Source: a virus
Direction: 5' to 3' (one strand)
Length of the DNA stretch: 40,628 bases
Virus record (IMG/VR): IMGVR_UViG_3300027770_000108
Coordinates: 1 to 40,628 of that record
The stretch's first letter is position 1; each line of letters starts with the position of its first letter. Below, piece by piece: positions 29,103-38,310 of the stretch. The notes beneath the pieces were generated by a model. It was not told the origin of the DNA, did no database searches, and was given only the letters and a program-made list of their open reading frames with translations. Position numbers and translations under genes: made by a program.

Positions 29103-29179
29103 TGGCAATGACAAAGAAGAAGCCAATGGCAGCAAAGTGCAAGAAGTGTGGCAAGTCAAAGAAAGCGTGTAAGTGCTAA
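29102..29179 (+). CDS. Tiny Lys/Cys-rich peptide (25 aa)
   Basis: Only 25 residues, with KCKKCGKSKKACKC: two CxxC/CxC pairs in a Lys-rich peptide, probably one zinc knuckle. TAATG overlaps at both ends are the main evidence that it is translated. Confidence 0.5.
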   Translation: MAMTKKKPMAAKCKKCGKSKKACKC

Positions 29180-29370
29180 TGAAGAAGTCAGCAGCGCATC
29201 CAGGATTTAGGGCAGTCCAAAAGAAGATTGCAGCAAAGCAAGGCGTTGGTATGGAACGTGCTGGCGCTATCCTTGCAGCAGGTGCTCGTAAAGCTGGAGC
29301 AAAGGCAGTCAAGGCTAACCCAAATCTCAAGAAGGTTTCTGGTATGAAAAAGATGGGCAAGAAGAAGTAA
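29179..29370 (+). CDS. Small basic protein (63 aa)
   Basis: Starts MKKSAAHPGFRAVQKKIAAK; continues with Ala/Lys helices (GAILAAGARKAGAKAVKANP) and a KKMGKKK end. Histone H1-like composition. Starts on the previous stop and ends on the next start (TAATG). Confidence 0.63.
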   Translation: MKKSAAHPGFRAVQKKIAAKQGVGMERAGAILAAGARKAGAKAVKANPNLKKVSGMKKMGKKK

Positions 29371-29540
29371 TGAAAAAGGCCAAGCCAAAAACTAAAGTTG
29401 AGAAGGTAATGCACGAGTTTAAGACTGGAACTTTGCACTCAGGTAAAAAAGGTCCAGTAGTTAAGAACCGTAAGCAAGCAATTGCTATTGCACTATCAGA
29501 AGCAAAAATGACTAAGAAGAAAATGGGTAAGAAGAAGTAA
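29370..29540 (+). CDS. DUF6496-like small basic protein (56 aa)
   Basis: The run KTGTLHSGKKGPVVKNRKQA followed by IAIALSEAK is characteristic of the small bacterial/phage family I know as DUF6496 (name from memory). It is very basic and has a conserved short helix. Function of the family is unknown; a DNA-condensing role in the virion is possible. Confidence 0.65.
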   Translation: MKKAKPKTKVEKVMHEFKTGTLHSGKKGPVVKNRKQAIAIALSEAKMTKKKMGKKK

Positions 29541-29819
29541 ATGGCAAAGACTCCAGCGTGGCAGAGAGCAGAAGGTAAGAACCCCAAGGGTGGCCTGAAT
29601 GCAAAAGGTCGTGCCTCTGCCAAAGCTGCGGGTATGAATCTCAAGCCTCCAGTTAAAAAGGCTGAGGCTGCTAAGTCTCCAAAGGCAGCAGGACGGCGCA
29701 AGTCTTTCTGTGGTCGTATGTGTGGGATGAAAGCAAAGAACACTTCTAGTAAGACAGCCAGAGATCCGAACTCAAGAATAAACAAGTCACTTCGTGCTTG
29801 GGATTGTAGTTGCAAATGA
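29541..29819 (+). CDS. DUF6321-like small basic protein (92 aa)
   Basis: WQRAEGKNPKGGLNAKGRAS followed by AKAAGMNLKPPV is characteristic of a small protein family present in many phages and bacteria (I recall DUF6321). This copy then has FCGRMCGMKAK with two Cys and ends RAWDCSCK, so it might bind metal, which is not usual for the family. Basic throughout. Confidence 0.65.
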   Translation: MAKTPAWQRAEGKNPKGGLNAKGRASAKAAGMNLKPPVKKAEAAKSPKAAGRRKSFCGRMCGMKAKNTSSKTARDPNSRINKSLRAWDCSCK

Positions 29820-29980
29820 AAAAGAAAGTAGCATTCTGGGATAAAAAGAATCCTAATAAGAAATCAACACCTCTAACGCCAGCGCAGAAAACTGCAGCAA
29901 AGGCAAGAGCAAAAGCAGCAGGACGACCATATCCAAATCTAGTAGATAACGCTGCAGCAAAGAAAACCAAGAAGAAGTAA
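29816..29980 (+). CDS. Small Lys/Ala-rich protein (54 aa)
   Basis: MKKKVAFWDKKNPNKKSTPL, then AAKARAKAAGRPYPNLVDN and AKKTKKK: very basic, helix-forming, with KAAGRPYPNL motif. Overlaps the preceding gene as ATGA. Last of the basic set; AAAGGAG for the next gene follows it. Confidence 0.6.
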   Translation: MKKKVAFWDKKNPNKKSTPLTPAQKTAAKARAKAAGRPYPNLVDNAAAKKTKKK

Positions 29981-29991
29981 AGGAGACATAG

Positions 29992-30276
29992 GTGGCACTA
30001 GGAGTATACGGCACAACGTTATTAGATGAACTTAATCGTTTGGCTAATGGTGGCACCTATCGAGTACCAGGTGCAATGGTTGGTGAGGCGTTAGCTGCTC
30101 GTCAATGGGCAGTACAGCGTTCAGTAAGTACGAATCTAACAGACACAGTGGGGGTTCTCAATGCGATTGCGGGTAGGACTGGTAACAGTCGTCTTGACTA
30201 TAGTGGCGTATGTAATGCTCTCGCTAGTACTACTCAACTACCTGCAGCGCAAGCTCTCAGGGCAATCTCAACGTGA
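29992..30276 (+). CDS. Small structural protein (94 aa)
   Basis: GTG start with AAAGGAG upstream. GVYGTTLLDELNRLANGGTY, then AARQWAVQRSVS and NAIAGRTGNSRLDYSGVCNA: helical, no family recognised. It is coupled (GTGA) to the beta-rich protein downstream, so a head-tail or tail-fibre role is likely. Confidence 0.55.
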   Translation: MALGVYGTTLLDELNRLANGGTYRVPGAMVGEALAARQWAVQRSVSTNLTDTVGVLNAIAGRTGNSRLDYSGVCNALASTTQLPAAQALRAIST

Positions 30277-30610
30277 GTGCTAAATACAATTTGGTCTGTG
30301 ACCAAGCAACTACATTTAATTTTCAGTTCCAGGTTCTCAATGACCAGACTCCTTTGAACCTTACTGGCTATACAGGAACTATGACAGTGCGCCCATTTGT
30401 TGGTGCATCTACTACAACTGTAGTGGCATCTACTGCCAATGGTCTGATGGTTTTTGATTCAGCTAATGGAAGAGTTACTGTAACAATAAGTGCTACCACC
30501 ACTGGTGCAATTGCAGCAGGACGTTATTCATACGACCTAGTACTTACATCTGGTGCAACAGTTACTCGATACCTTGAAGGTAAGTTTATTGTGACAGGAG
30601 CGGTAACACA

Positions 30611-30614
<4 letters not shown>
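30273..30614 (+). CDS. Beta-sandwich tail/neck protein (113 aa)
   Basis: The pattern [59 protein letters not shown]...[10 protein letters not shown] is that of a common phage Ig-like protein often next to fibre genes. It would attach or decorate the tail. GTG start overlaps the preceding stop; its stop overlaps the collagen-like gene's GTG. Confidence 0.65.
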
Positions 30615-31816
<1,202 letters not shown>

Positions 31817-31825
31817 GATTCTCCT

Positions 31826-32887
31826 ATGAGATTCCACGTTATTAGCCTGCCCCATACACAGACAACTAAAGATTACGTCAACTGCGCCTATACCGAAAAG
31901 GTTAGACGCTTTTGTATGATGATGAAAAGCCTTGGTCATACGGTCTATCTCTATGCAAGCGAGGATAACGAAGCACCAGTAGATGAGTTAATCACCTGTA
32001 TTACTAAAGAGCAACAAGTAGATGCTCTAGCAGGTAAACACTTTACAGAGGCTGAGTTTAATAACGAACTACCACACTGGCAAATCTTTAATGGCAAGGC
32101 TATTGAAGAATTAGGCAAGCGCCTAGAGAAGAAAGATTTTATCTGTCTTATCGGTGGAGCATCACAAGAACCTATTGCTAAGGCTTATCCAAATCACATC
32201 AGCGTAGAGTTTGGTGTGGGCTACGGTGGAGTATTTAGTAAGTTCAAAGTCTTTGAATCTTACGCTTGGATGCACAGCATCTATGCAATGTTTAAGAACC
32301 CCACGCTAGTAGATGGTAACTTCTATGATGCGGTAATCCCAGGATACTTAGAACCTGAGATGTTTCCATTGCAAGAAAAGAAAGAAGATTACTACCTATA
32401 CGTTGGACGTATGGTAGATCGTAAAGGTATTGGAATTGCTCAGCACGTCTGTCAAGAGATGGGCTTGAAGCTGATTATGGCAGGACCTGGTAAAGACCCA
32501 AAGATTGAGTATGGCGAATGGGTAGGACCAGTTGGGCCAGAAGAGCGAGCAAAGTTAATGGGTGGGGCAATTGCCCTATTTGCACCAACGCTATACATAG
32601 AACCTTTCGGTAACGTTGTTATCGAAGCACAAGCCTGTGGGACTCCAACGATTACCACAGACTGGGGAGCATTTACAGAAACTAATCCGCAAGGTGTTAC
32701 TGGATATCGTTGCAGAAATGCAATGGAGTTTGCAGTAGCTACAGAGTGGGTAAAGAGTTTAGACCCAGTAGCAATACATAAGAGAGCAGTGTCCTTGTAC
32801 TCCTTGGATGCTATAGCACCACAGTACGAACAGTATTTTGCAAGACTCCTTACGTTGTGGGGAGATGGCTGGTATGAGAGGAAATAA
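31826..32887 (+). CDS. GT4-like glycosyltransferase (353 aa)
   Basis: This 353-residue enzyme resembles GT-B fold, GT4-type transferases: N-terminal Rossmann part with MRFHVISLPHTQT and CLIGGASQEP; C-terminal domain beginning DYYLYVGRMVDRKG (about 190-203), then LKLIMAGPGK, and the motif EPFGNVVIEAQACGTPTITT (E-x7-E). The donor is probably a nucleotide sugar; the acceptor is not known. It sits between the collagen-like fibre gene and the adaptor gene, so glycosylating phage structural protein is plausible. Stop overlaps the next ATG. Confidence 0.85.
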   Translation: MRFHVISLPHTQTTKDYVNCAYTEKVRRFCMMMKSLGHTVYLYASEDNEAPVDELITCITKEQQVDALAGKHFTEAEFNNELPHWQIFNGKAIEELGKRLEKKDFICLIGGASQEPIAKAYPNHISVEFGVGYGGVFSKFKVFESYAWMHSIYAMFKNPTLVDGNFYDAVIPGYLEPEMFPLQEKKEDYYLYVGRMVDRKGIGIAQHVCQEMGLKLIMAGPGKDPKIEYGEWVGPVGPEERAKLMGGAIALFAPTLYIEPFGNVVIEAQACGTPTITTDWGAFTETNPQGVTGYRCRNAMEFAVATEWVKSLDPVAIHKRAVSLYSLDAIAPQYEQYFARLLTLWGDGWYERK

Positions 32888-33789
32888 TGCCAACACTTAA
32901 TGACTTAGTAGATGAGGTCAAGGCTAACCTGCAAGGCTACGCCCTGCGCCAAGATCGCATCACTTACGTTGCCAACGCTGCTGGTCTAACCACTACCAGC
33001 ACAGCAATTACCGTTGGTTCTGGAGGTAACCTTGCTAAAGGCATCATCGAAATTGATGATGAACTTATGTGGATTGACAGCTTTACACCATCAAGTAACG
33101 TTCTCAACGTTATACCAGGCTTTGGCCGTGGCTATCAGGGAACAACTGCAGCACCTCACGCACAGTATGCACAAGTAACTTTGTCTCCAACCTTTCCACG
33201 CAACAACATTAAGAAGGCTATCAACGACACAATCAATAGCTTCTATCCTAAGCTCTGGATTGCACAACCTTACACATTTACCTTTAACGCATCTCAAACT
33301 ACATATCCATTGCCTGATGATGCCGAAGATATCTTGTTTATCTCTTGGCAAACAACAGGTTCTAGCCAGGAATGGTTACCAGTTAATCGCTGGCGTTTAG
33401 ATAGTATGGCAAACTCTGCCACCTTTAACTCACAGAATACAATTAACATCTATGAGAACGTACAACCTGGTCGTACAATTCAAGTTTGGTATACCTCCAC
33501 GCCGAACACTCTTGACGCAAACACAGATGATTTTGCTGACGTATCTGGTCTACCTGATTCTTGTAAAGATGTTGTTGTCCTTGGAGCATCATACAAGTTA
33601 CTCTCTTACATTGACGCTGGACGAATCAATCTCTCTAGTGCTGAGGCCGATCTAAATGATTCTAAGATTCCATCATCTGCTGGAGTTGCCGCATCTCGTT
33701 ATATCTTTGCTTTATACCAACAGCGACTCAATGAAGAAGCGTTAAAGTTGGCAGACAAGTATCCAATCCGTATTCACTACACACAATAA
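32887..33789 (+). CDS. Head-tail adaptor (T7 gp11-like) (300 aa)
   Basis: The N-terminus (MPTLNDLVDEVKANLQGYAL) and the beta core followed by helices (NIKKAINDTINSFYPKLWIA, SCKDVVVLGASYKLLSYID) match the general build of podovirus gatekeeper/adaptor proteins. Between them, residues about 30-95 carry an extra domain (GIIEIDDELMWID, then VIPGFGRGYQGTTAAPHAQYA) of the type also seen at the start of the next gene. It should join the portal to the nozzle. Confidence 0.7.
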   Translation: MPTLNDLVDEVKANLQGYALRQDRITYVANAAGLTTTSTAITVGSGGNLAKGIIEIDDELMWIDSFTPSSNVLNVIPGFGRGYQGTTAAPHAQYAQVTLSPTFPRNNIKKAINDTINSFYPKLWIAQPYTFTFNASQTTYPLPDDAEDILFISWQTTGSSQEWLPVNRWRLDSMANSATFNSQNTINIYENVQPGRTIQVWYTSTPNTLDANTDDFADVSGLPDSCKDVVVLGASYKLLSYIDAGRINLSSAEADLNDSKIPSSAGVAASRYIFALYQQRLNEEALKLADKYPIRIHYTQ

Positions 33790-33798
33790 GGGAAGCCA

Positions 33799-34626
33799 AT
33801 GACCAGTAAATATTCATCTACTAGCGTTGAGACAACACTGCAAAATGCTATAACAAGTTCGGGTGCAACATCTATGGTTGTATCTACTGGTACTGGCACA
33901 TCCTTAATGGGTGGTGTAACACTTGCCTCTGGCAACGTAGATGTCTTTACCGTTGCTATTGATGTTGACACAATCAACGAAGAAATTGTTTTTATTACCA
34001 ACCAGGCATCAGATACAATGACTATTGTTCGTGGTCGCGCTGGTTCATCTGCAGTAACACATAGCGCAGGTGCAACTGTCAAGCACGTACTTTCATCATA
34101 TGATCTAACAAACTTTCAAGGCGCAGTAACACCAATCGCCAGCTTAGGCTTTGGTGGTTCTACCTCTGGTACTACCACAGTGCAGGCAACCGCAGTTGCT
34201 GGAACTAATACCTTGACCTTACCAGCTACAACAAGTGATACTTTGGTAGGTAAGGCAACAACAGATACTTTAACAAATAAAACCTTGACTACCCCTACCA
34301 TTAACAGCGCAAAGATAAATCTTGCCTTTAATGCACAGACTGGCACAACTTATACTTTAGTCGCCTCTGACTCAAGCAAGTTGGTCACAGCATCAAATGC
34401 TGCTGCAATAGTAATAACCATTCCACCAGCAATCTTTACAGCAGGTGAGCAGATAAATGTGCAACAAGTTGGTGCTGGACAAGTTACCTTTGCAGCAGGT
34501 GTTGGTGTGACTGTTACATCAACTGGTGCTACATCGGCTGCTCCATTATTACGAGCACAAAACTCTGCTTGCACAATTATTTGCACAGCAAGTAATACCT
34601 TCACAGTGATTGGGGATCTATCCTAA
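33799..34626 (+). CDS. Tail fibre/spike protein A (275 aa)
   Basis: N-terminal domain (about 1-100) with EEIVFITNQASDTMTIVRGR and AVTHSAGATVKHV, related to a domain in the adaptor gene upstream. A repeat-like linker follows (TTTDTLTNKTLTTPTINSAKI). The C-terminal domain (about 175-275) has QTGTTYTLVASDSSKLVTAS and ends FTVIGDLS. That C-terminal domain is repeated in the gene at 34946. Linker phrases like LTNKTLTTPTI are typical of tail fibres. GGAAG lies before the ATG. Confidence 0.72.
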   Translation: MTSKYSSTSVETTLQNAITSSGATSMVVSTGTGTSLMGGVTLASGNVDVFTVAIDVDTINEEIVFITNQASDTMTIVRGRAGSSAVTHSAGATVKHVLSSYDLTNFQGAVTPIASLGFGGSTSGTTTVQATAVAGTNTLTLPATTSDTLVGKATTDTLTNKTLTTPTINSAKINLAFNAQTGTTYTLVASDSSKLVTASNAAAIVITIPPAIFTAGEQINVQQVGAGQVTFAAGVGVTVTSTGATSAAPLLRAQNSACTIICTASNTFTVIGDLS

Positions 34627-34946
34627 TGGCAACCTATAAAGTCTTAGCGCAATCTGCGCCAACGGCTGCAACTGCTACAACGCTCTATACAGCAGCTAAT
34701 GCTGTCATTGTATCTAGCCTAAACGTGTCTAACACAGGAGGAGCTGCAGATACTATCCGTATCGCAGTACGTCCAGCAGCAGCAACTCTGGCTAACCTGC
34801 ACTACTTGGTCTATGGCGTACAGGTTCCTTCAGGGTCAATCTTTACCTACACAGGTGGAATTACCTTAGCCAATACAGATGTTATTACTATCTATTCAAC
34901 TACAGGAACTTCATCCTTTAGTGCATTCGGAAGCGAGGCAAACTAA
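34626..34946 (+). CDS. Small beta-rich tail protein (106 aa)
   Basis: ATYKVLAQSAPTAATATTLY, VIVSSLNVSNTGGAADTIRI, then HYLVYGVQVPSGSIFTYTGG and TDVITIYSTTG: an all-beta protein. The stops and starts overlap both neighbours (TAATG). It is similar in style to small tail-attached proteins that recur in phages of this type; exact role unknown. Confidence 0.6.
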   Translation: MATYKVLAQSAPTAATATTLYTAANAVIVSSLNVSNTGGAADTIRIAVRPAAATLANLHYLVYGVQVPSGSIFTYTGGITLANTDVITIYSTTGTSSFSAFGSEAN

Positions 34947-35314
34947 TGTCGGTGTCAATTGTAGGTGGAACGGTTCAAGCATCTGCTGCCTTAGCCCTTA
35001 ATGCTCAGACTGGTACTACATATACTTTCGTCTTAACAGATGCTGATAACAAACTAGTCACAGCGTCGAATGCATCTGCTCAGACTTACTCAATCCCAAC
35101 TAATGCAAACGTGGCCTATGCGATAGGATCACAAATTAACATCATAGCAATTGGCGCAGGACAGGTAACAATCAACGCAGTAACAAGCGGTACAACAACT
35201 GTTCTATCCAACGGCGGTACTGCTGCATCACCTAAACTACGAGTGCAGTATTCATCTGCAACGTGTATCAAGGTAGCAACAGATACCTGGTATGTGATTG
35301 GAGACATCTCCTAA
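34946..35314 (+). CDS. Tail protein, paralog of fibre A C-terminal domain (122 aa)
   Basis: NAQTGTTYTFVLTDADNKLV, AGQVTINAVTSG and the ending TDTWYVIGDIS match the C-terminal domain of the gene at 33799 (NAQTGTTYTLVASDSSKLV, AGQVTFAAGVG, NTFTVIGDLS). It is a stand-alone copy, so duplication is clear. Likely a surface protein of the tail. Confidence 0.7.
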   Translation: MSVSIVGGTVQASAALALNAQTGTTYTFVLTDADNKLVTASNASAQTYSIPTNANVAYAIGSQINIIAIGAGQVTINAVTSGTTTVLSNGGTAASPKLRVQYSSATCIKVATDTWYVIGDIS

Positions 35315-35880
35315 TGCCAGTACTTGGAATTATTGCCTCACAAATGTCAGGCCATCTCTTTGCACCTAGCGGTGCCTATGACTCTATTGCTACGGTAAGT
35401 GGCACTGGTTCAAGTAGCACCATTACTTTTAGCAGCATCCCTGCTACCTACACACATTTAGAAATTAGATATATTGCTAGGACGACTGGTACTTATACCT
35501 ATGAAGATAGCAAATTTCGATTTAATTCTCAAACAAGTGGTTATGCTTTTCACGTCCTTAGTGGTGACGGAGCAACGGCTAGTTCAGGAGCATCCACATC
35601 TACTGCTTATATAGGAGTAGGTCTTGTAACAGGTGCAAGCGCGGCGGCATCAATTTATGGCACAGGTGTTGTATCTATTTTAGATTACACAAACACTAAT
35701 AAAAATAAGACTTATCGCATTTTGACTGGAGAAGATAGAAACGGCGCAGGGCATATTCAATTAGGTTCAGGTCTTTATTCTGCCAATACTAATGCAATCT
35801 CATCAATTACTATTGACACCATAAGCGGTAACTGGACTACAGATAGCAAGTTTGCCCTATACGGAATTAAGGGAGCATAA
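35314..35880 (+). CDS. Receptor-binding-like tail protein 1 (188 aa)
   Basis: It starts MPVLGIIASQMSGHLFAPSG (TAATG overlap) and then has the domain TITFSSIPATYTHLEIRYIA ... SSITIDTISGNWTTDSKFALYGIKGA. The same domain is found in the next two genes. Earlier in-frame starts (35263) lie inside the upstream gene and are not supported. The domain probably is a host-recognition or decoration module. Confidence 0.68.
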   Translation: MPVLGIIASQMSGHLFAPSGAYDSIATVSGTGSSSTITFSSIPATYTHLEIRYIARTTGTYTYEDSKFRFNSQTSGYAFHVLSGDGATASSGASTSTAYIGVGLVTGASAAASIYGTGVVSILDYTNTNKNKTYRILTGEDRNGAGHIQLGSGLYSANTNAISSITIDTISGNWTTDSKFALYGIKGA

Positions 35881-35882
35881 CA

Positions 35883-36386
35883 ATGGCCGCAGGAAATACT
35901 TATGTAGCAATTGCAACAAACACTTTAGGTTCTACCGCATCATCTGTTACTTTCTCATCAATCCCTGCTACCTATACTGATTTAGTTGCTGTTGTAAATG
36001 CTTCGGTAACTGCTGGTGGTGTTAATTTATGTCTTAATATAAATGGTGATACAACTGCCACTTATAGTGAAACATATGTTACAGGTAATGGCAGCGCTGC
36101 CGAATCGGCTAGATTAAATGCAACAGAAACAACATTTAAGATTCCATACTATGGTTATATGACTACATCACCAGGTGTTTATACAATCAATATTATGAAT
36201 TATGCTAATACAACAACATATAAAACTATTTTAGCAAGAGCAAATAATGCTGCTAATGGTTTGTCTGCAATGGCTGGTTTATGGAGAGCAACACCTGCTG
36301 CTATAAATCAATTGGTATTTACAACGGCATCATCTACTTTTACTGCTGGCTCAACTTTTACACTCTATGGAATCGCGGCTGCATAA
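35883..36386 (+). CDS. Receptor-binding-like tail protein 2 (167 aa)
   Basis: Nearly the whole protein is one copy of the domain (TASSVTFSSIPATYTDLVAV ... TASSTFTAGSTFTLYGIAAA), so it is the minimal form. A tandem paralog of 35314 and of the N-terminal part of 36416. Confidence 0.68.
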   Translation: MAAGNTYVAIATNTLGSTASSVTFSSIPATYTDLVAVVNASVTAGGVNLCLNINGDTTATYSETYVTGNGSAAESARLNATETTFKIPYYGYMTTSPGVYTINIMNYANTTTYKTILARANNAANGLSAMAGLWRATPAAINQLVFTTASSTFTAGSTFTLYGIAAA

Positions 36387-36415
36387 TGACTATAACAATT
36401 AAGGTAGGTAAATAA

Positions 36416-37795
36416 ATGCCAGCAAATTATGTTCTCTTAGAAAAGATCACAGTTGGCGCAGCAGGCGCATCCAGCGTTACCTTCTCAGGAATCCCACAGA
36501 CTGGGTACACTGATTTGGTACTCAAAACTTCTACAAGAAACACTAACGCGGTTAATCTTGTCAATTACCGCTTGAATTTTAATGGCAGCAGTGCAATTAC
36601 TTTTAGCGAACAATTACTTTATGGAGATGGAAGTAATGCAGGCTGGGCAATGCCAACAGGAACTGGTGGAACTACTTATGGTTTTTCAACTGGTGCTTCA
36701 GCAACTTCCAACACATTTGCTAACAATGAATACTATATTCCAAATTATACTTCAAGCAATAACAAGTCTGTTTCTATTGATATGGCACACGAAAACAATG
36801 CTACTACCGCTTATGTAGGTATAGATGCTGTTTTATGGGCTAGCAGTGCTGCCATCACATCTATTACGTTAACACCAACAACGACAAGCATTGGTGAGTA
36901 CTCAACCTTCTACCTATACGGCGTAGCAGCACTAGGCACTACCCCTGCCATATCTCCATACGCAACAGGTGGCGATACCATTATGACGGACGGTACTTAC
37001 TGGTACCACACCTTCGTTTCATCAGGAACATTTACTCCTGCCAAGGCGCTATCTTGTGACTACCTTGTAGTCGCAGGTGGTGGTGGCGGTGGTTATTATT
37101 ATTATACAGGTGGTGGTGGTGCAGGTGGCCTTCGTTCAACTGTTACAGCAACTGGTGGTGGCGGGTCATTAGAATCTAAATTATCACTTGCAAGCGGTAC
37201 TGGTTATACGGTAACAGTTGGGGCAGGCGGTGCAGGAGCAACTGTTATTGACGCAGCAGGTTCTACTGGTAGTAATTCAGTTTTTAGTTCAATAACATCT
37301 AACGGCGGTGGCGGTGGTGGTTCAGGTAGTACTTCTGCTGGGTTTGGTCTTACTGGTGGCTCAGGCGGTGGTAACTCTGGATATAAAACATCTTCTCCAG
37401 CAAGTGGCACAGCGAATCAAGGTTACGCAGGTGGCTTAGGTGGAAGTTATGGCGCAGGTGGCGGCGGTGGTGCTGGTGCTGTTGGAAATAATGGAGTTAG
37501 TGGTGGTTCTGGTAATTTTGGCGGTTCTGGCGGAGCAGGTGTAGCCGTTTCAATTACAGGTTCATCTGTTACTTACGCAGGCGGTGGTGGTGGTGGTAGC
37601 GGAGATACAGGAACAAGTAACGGTGGTGCAGGTGGCGCAGGCGGCGGCGGAGCAGGTGGTTCACGTTCAGCAACTTACGGAACTGCTGGAACTGCAAATA
37701 CAGGCGGCGGTGGCGGTGGTGGTGCTGAAAAGCAACCTGGTGGCACTGGTGGTAATGGCGGTTCAGGTATCGTGATAGTGAGGTATGCAGTATGA
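36416..37795 (+). CDS. Glycine-rich adhesin-like tail protein (459 aa)
   Basis: The N-terminal about 175 residues are the third copy of the paralogous domain (ASSVTFSGIPQTGYTDLVLK ... YSTFYLYGVAAL). Then comes WYHTFVSSGTFTPAKALSCDYLVVAGGGGGG, with a Gly-rich region to the end (about 220-459) that has GGGG(A/S)GG loops alternating with variable patches. The end is GSGIVIVRYAV. This build is known from phage adhesins and Gly-rich receptor-binding tips. It is the best candidate for the receptor-binding protein. Confidence 0.8.
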   Translation: MPANYVLLEKITVGAAGASSVTFSGIPQTGYTDLVLKTSTRNTNAVNLVNYRLNFNGSSAITFSEQLLYGDGSNAGWAMPTGTGGTTYGFSTGASATSNTFANNEYYIPNYTSSNNKSVSIDMAHENNATTAYVGIDAVLWASSAAITSITLTPTTTSIGEYSTFYLYGVAALGTTPAISPYATGGDTIMTDGTYWYHTFVSSGTFTPAKALSCDYLVVAGGGGGGYYYYTGGGGAGGLRSTVTATGGGGSLESKLSLASGTGYTVTVGAGGAGATVIDAAGSTGSNSVFSSITSNGGGGGGSGSTSAGFGLTGGSGGGNSGYKTSSPASGTANQGYAGGLGGSYGAGGGGGAGAVGNNGVSGGSGNFGGSGGAGVAVSITGSSVTYAGGGGGGSGDTGTSNGGAGGAGGGGAGGSRSATYGTAGTANTGGGGGGGAEKQPGGTGGNGGSGIVIVRYAV

Positions 37796-38076
37796 GTCAT
37801 TGGGCAAAGATAGATAACAACATTGTGGTTGAGGTTCTAGTAGGACCTAATTACGGAGATGAAGGCGAAGCGTTCTTCAACGCACTTGGCGGTACTTGGG
37901 TTAAGACAAGCTACAACCATAATATCCGCAAGAACTACGCTGGTATCGGTTATTCATACTGGCCTGACTTGGATGCTTTTGTTGCACCAAAATGCCACGA
38001 TGAAGCTGTACTAGATGAAGGAGTATGTCAATGGGTCTGTTCAAACGAAGCACATCAAATCAAGGAGATCAACTAA
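37792..38076 (+). CDS. Small conserved tail-associated protein (94 aa)
   Basis: MSHWAKIDNNIVVEVLVGPN, GGTWVKTSYNHNIRKNYAG, IGYSYWPDLDAFVAPKCHDE is a widespread phage sequence of unknown function, usually next to tail fibre genes (candidate fibre assembly or chaperone). Here it starts on the stop of the adhesin gene and overlaps the next. Confidence 0.65.
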   Translation: MSHWAKIDNNIVVEVLVGPNYGDEGEAFFNALGGTWVKTSYNHNIRKNYAGIGYSYWPDLDAFVAPKCHDEAVLDEGVCQWVCSNEAHQIKEIN

Positions 38077-38300
38077 TGTCAGAGACACTAACTAAAATCA
38101 TCGTTAACTGTGAGACTGGCGTAGTAGCCGAGGTCCCACTAACAGGTGAAGAGATTGCACAGCGTGAGGCTGATGCTGCAGCAGCAGCAACTGCCAAGGC
38201 AGAAGAAGATGCTAAGGCTGCAGCAGATGCAGAAGCAAAGGCAGCACTACTAACAAAGTTAGGCATTACTGCAGACGAAGCAAAACTTCTACTAGCGTAA
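38076..38300 (+). CDS. Small Ala/Glu-rich coiled protein (74 aa)
   Basis: MSETLTKIIVNCETGVVAEV, a helical Ala/Asp/Glu/Lys part (DAAAAATAKAEEDAKAAADA) and KLGITADEAKLLLA at the end. TAATG start with AAGGAG upstream. Widely seen as a companion of the MSHWAK protein near fibre genes in phages; probably an assembly or accessory protein. Confidence 0.62.
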   Translation: MSETLTKIIVNCETGVVAEVPLTGEEIAQREADAAAAATAKAEEDAKAAADAEAKAALLTKLGITADEAKLLLA

Positions 38301-38310
38301 GGAAACCCCA

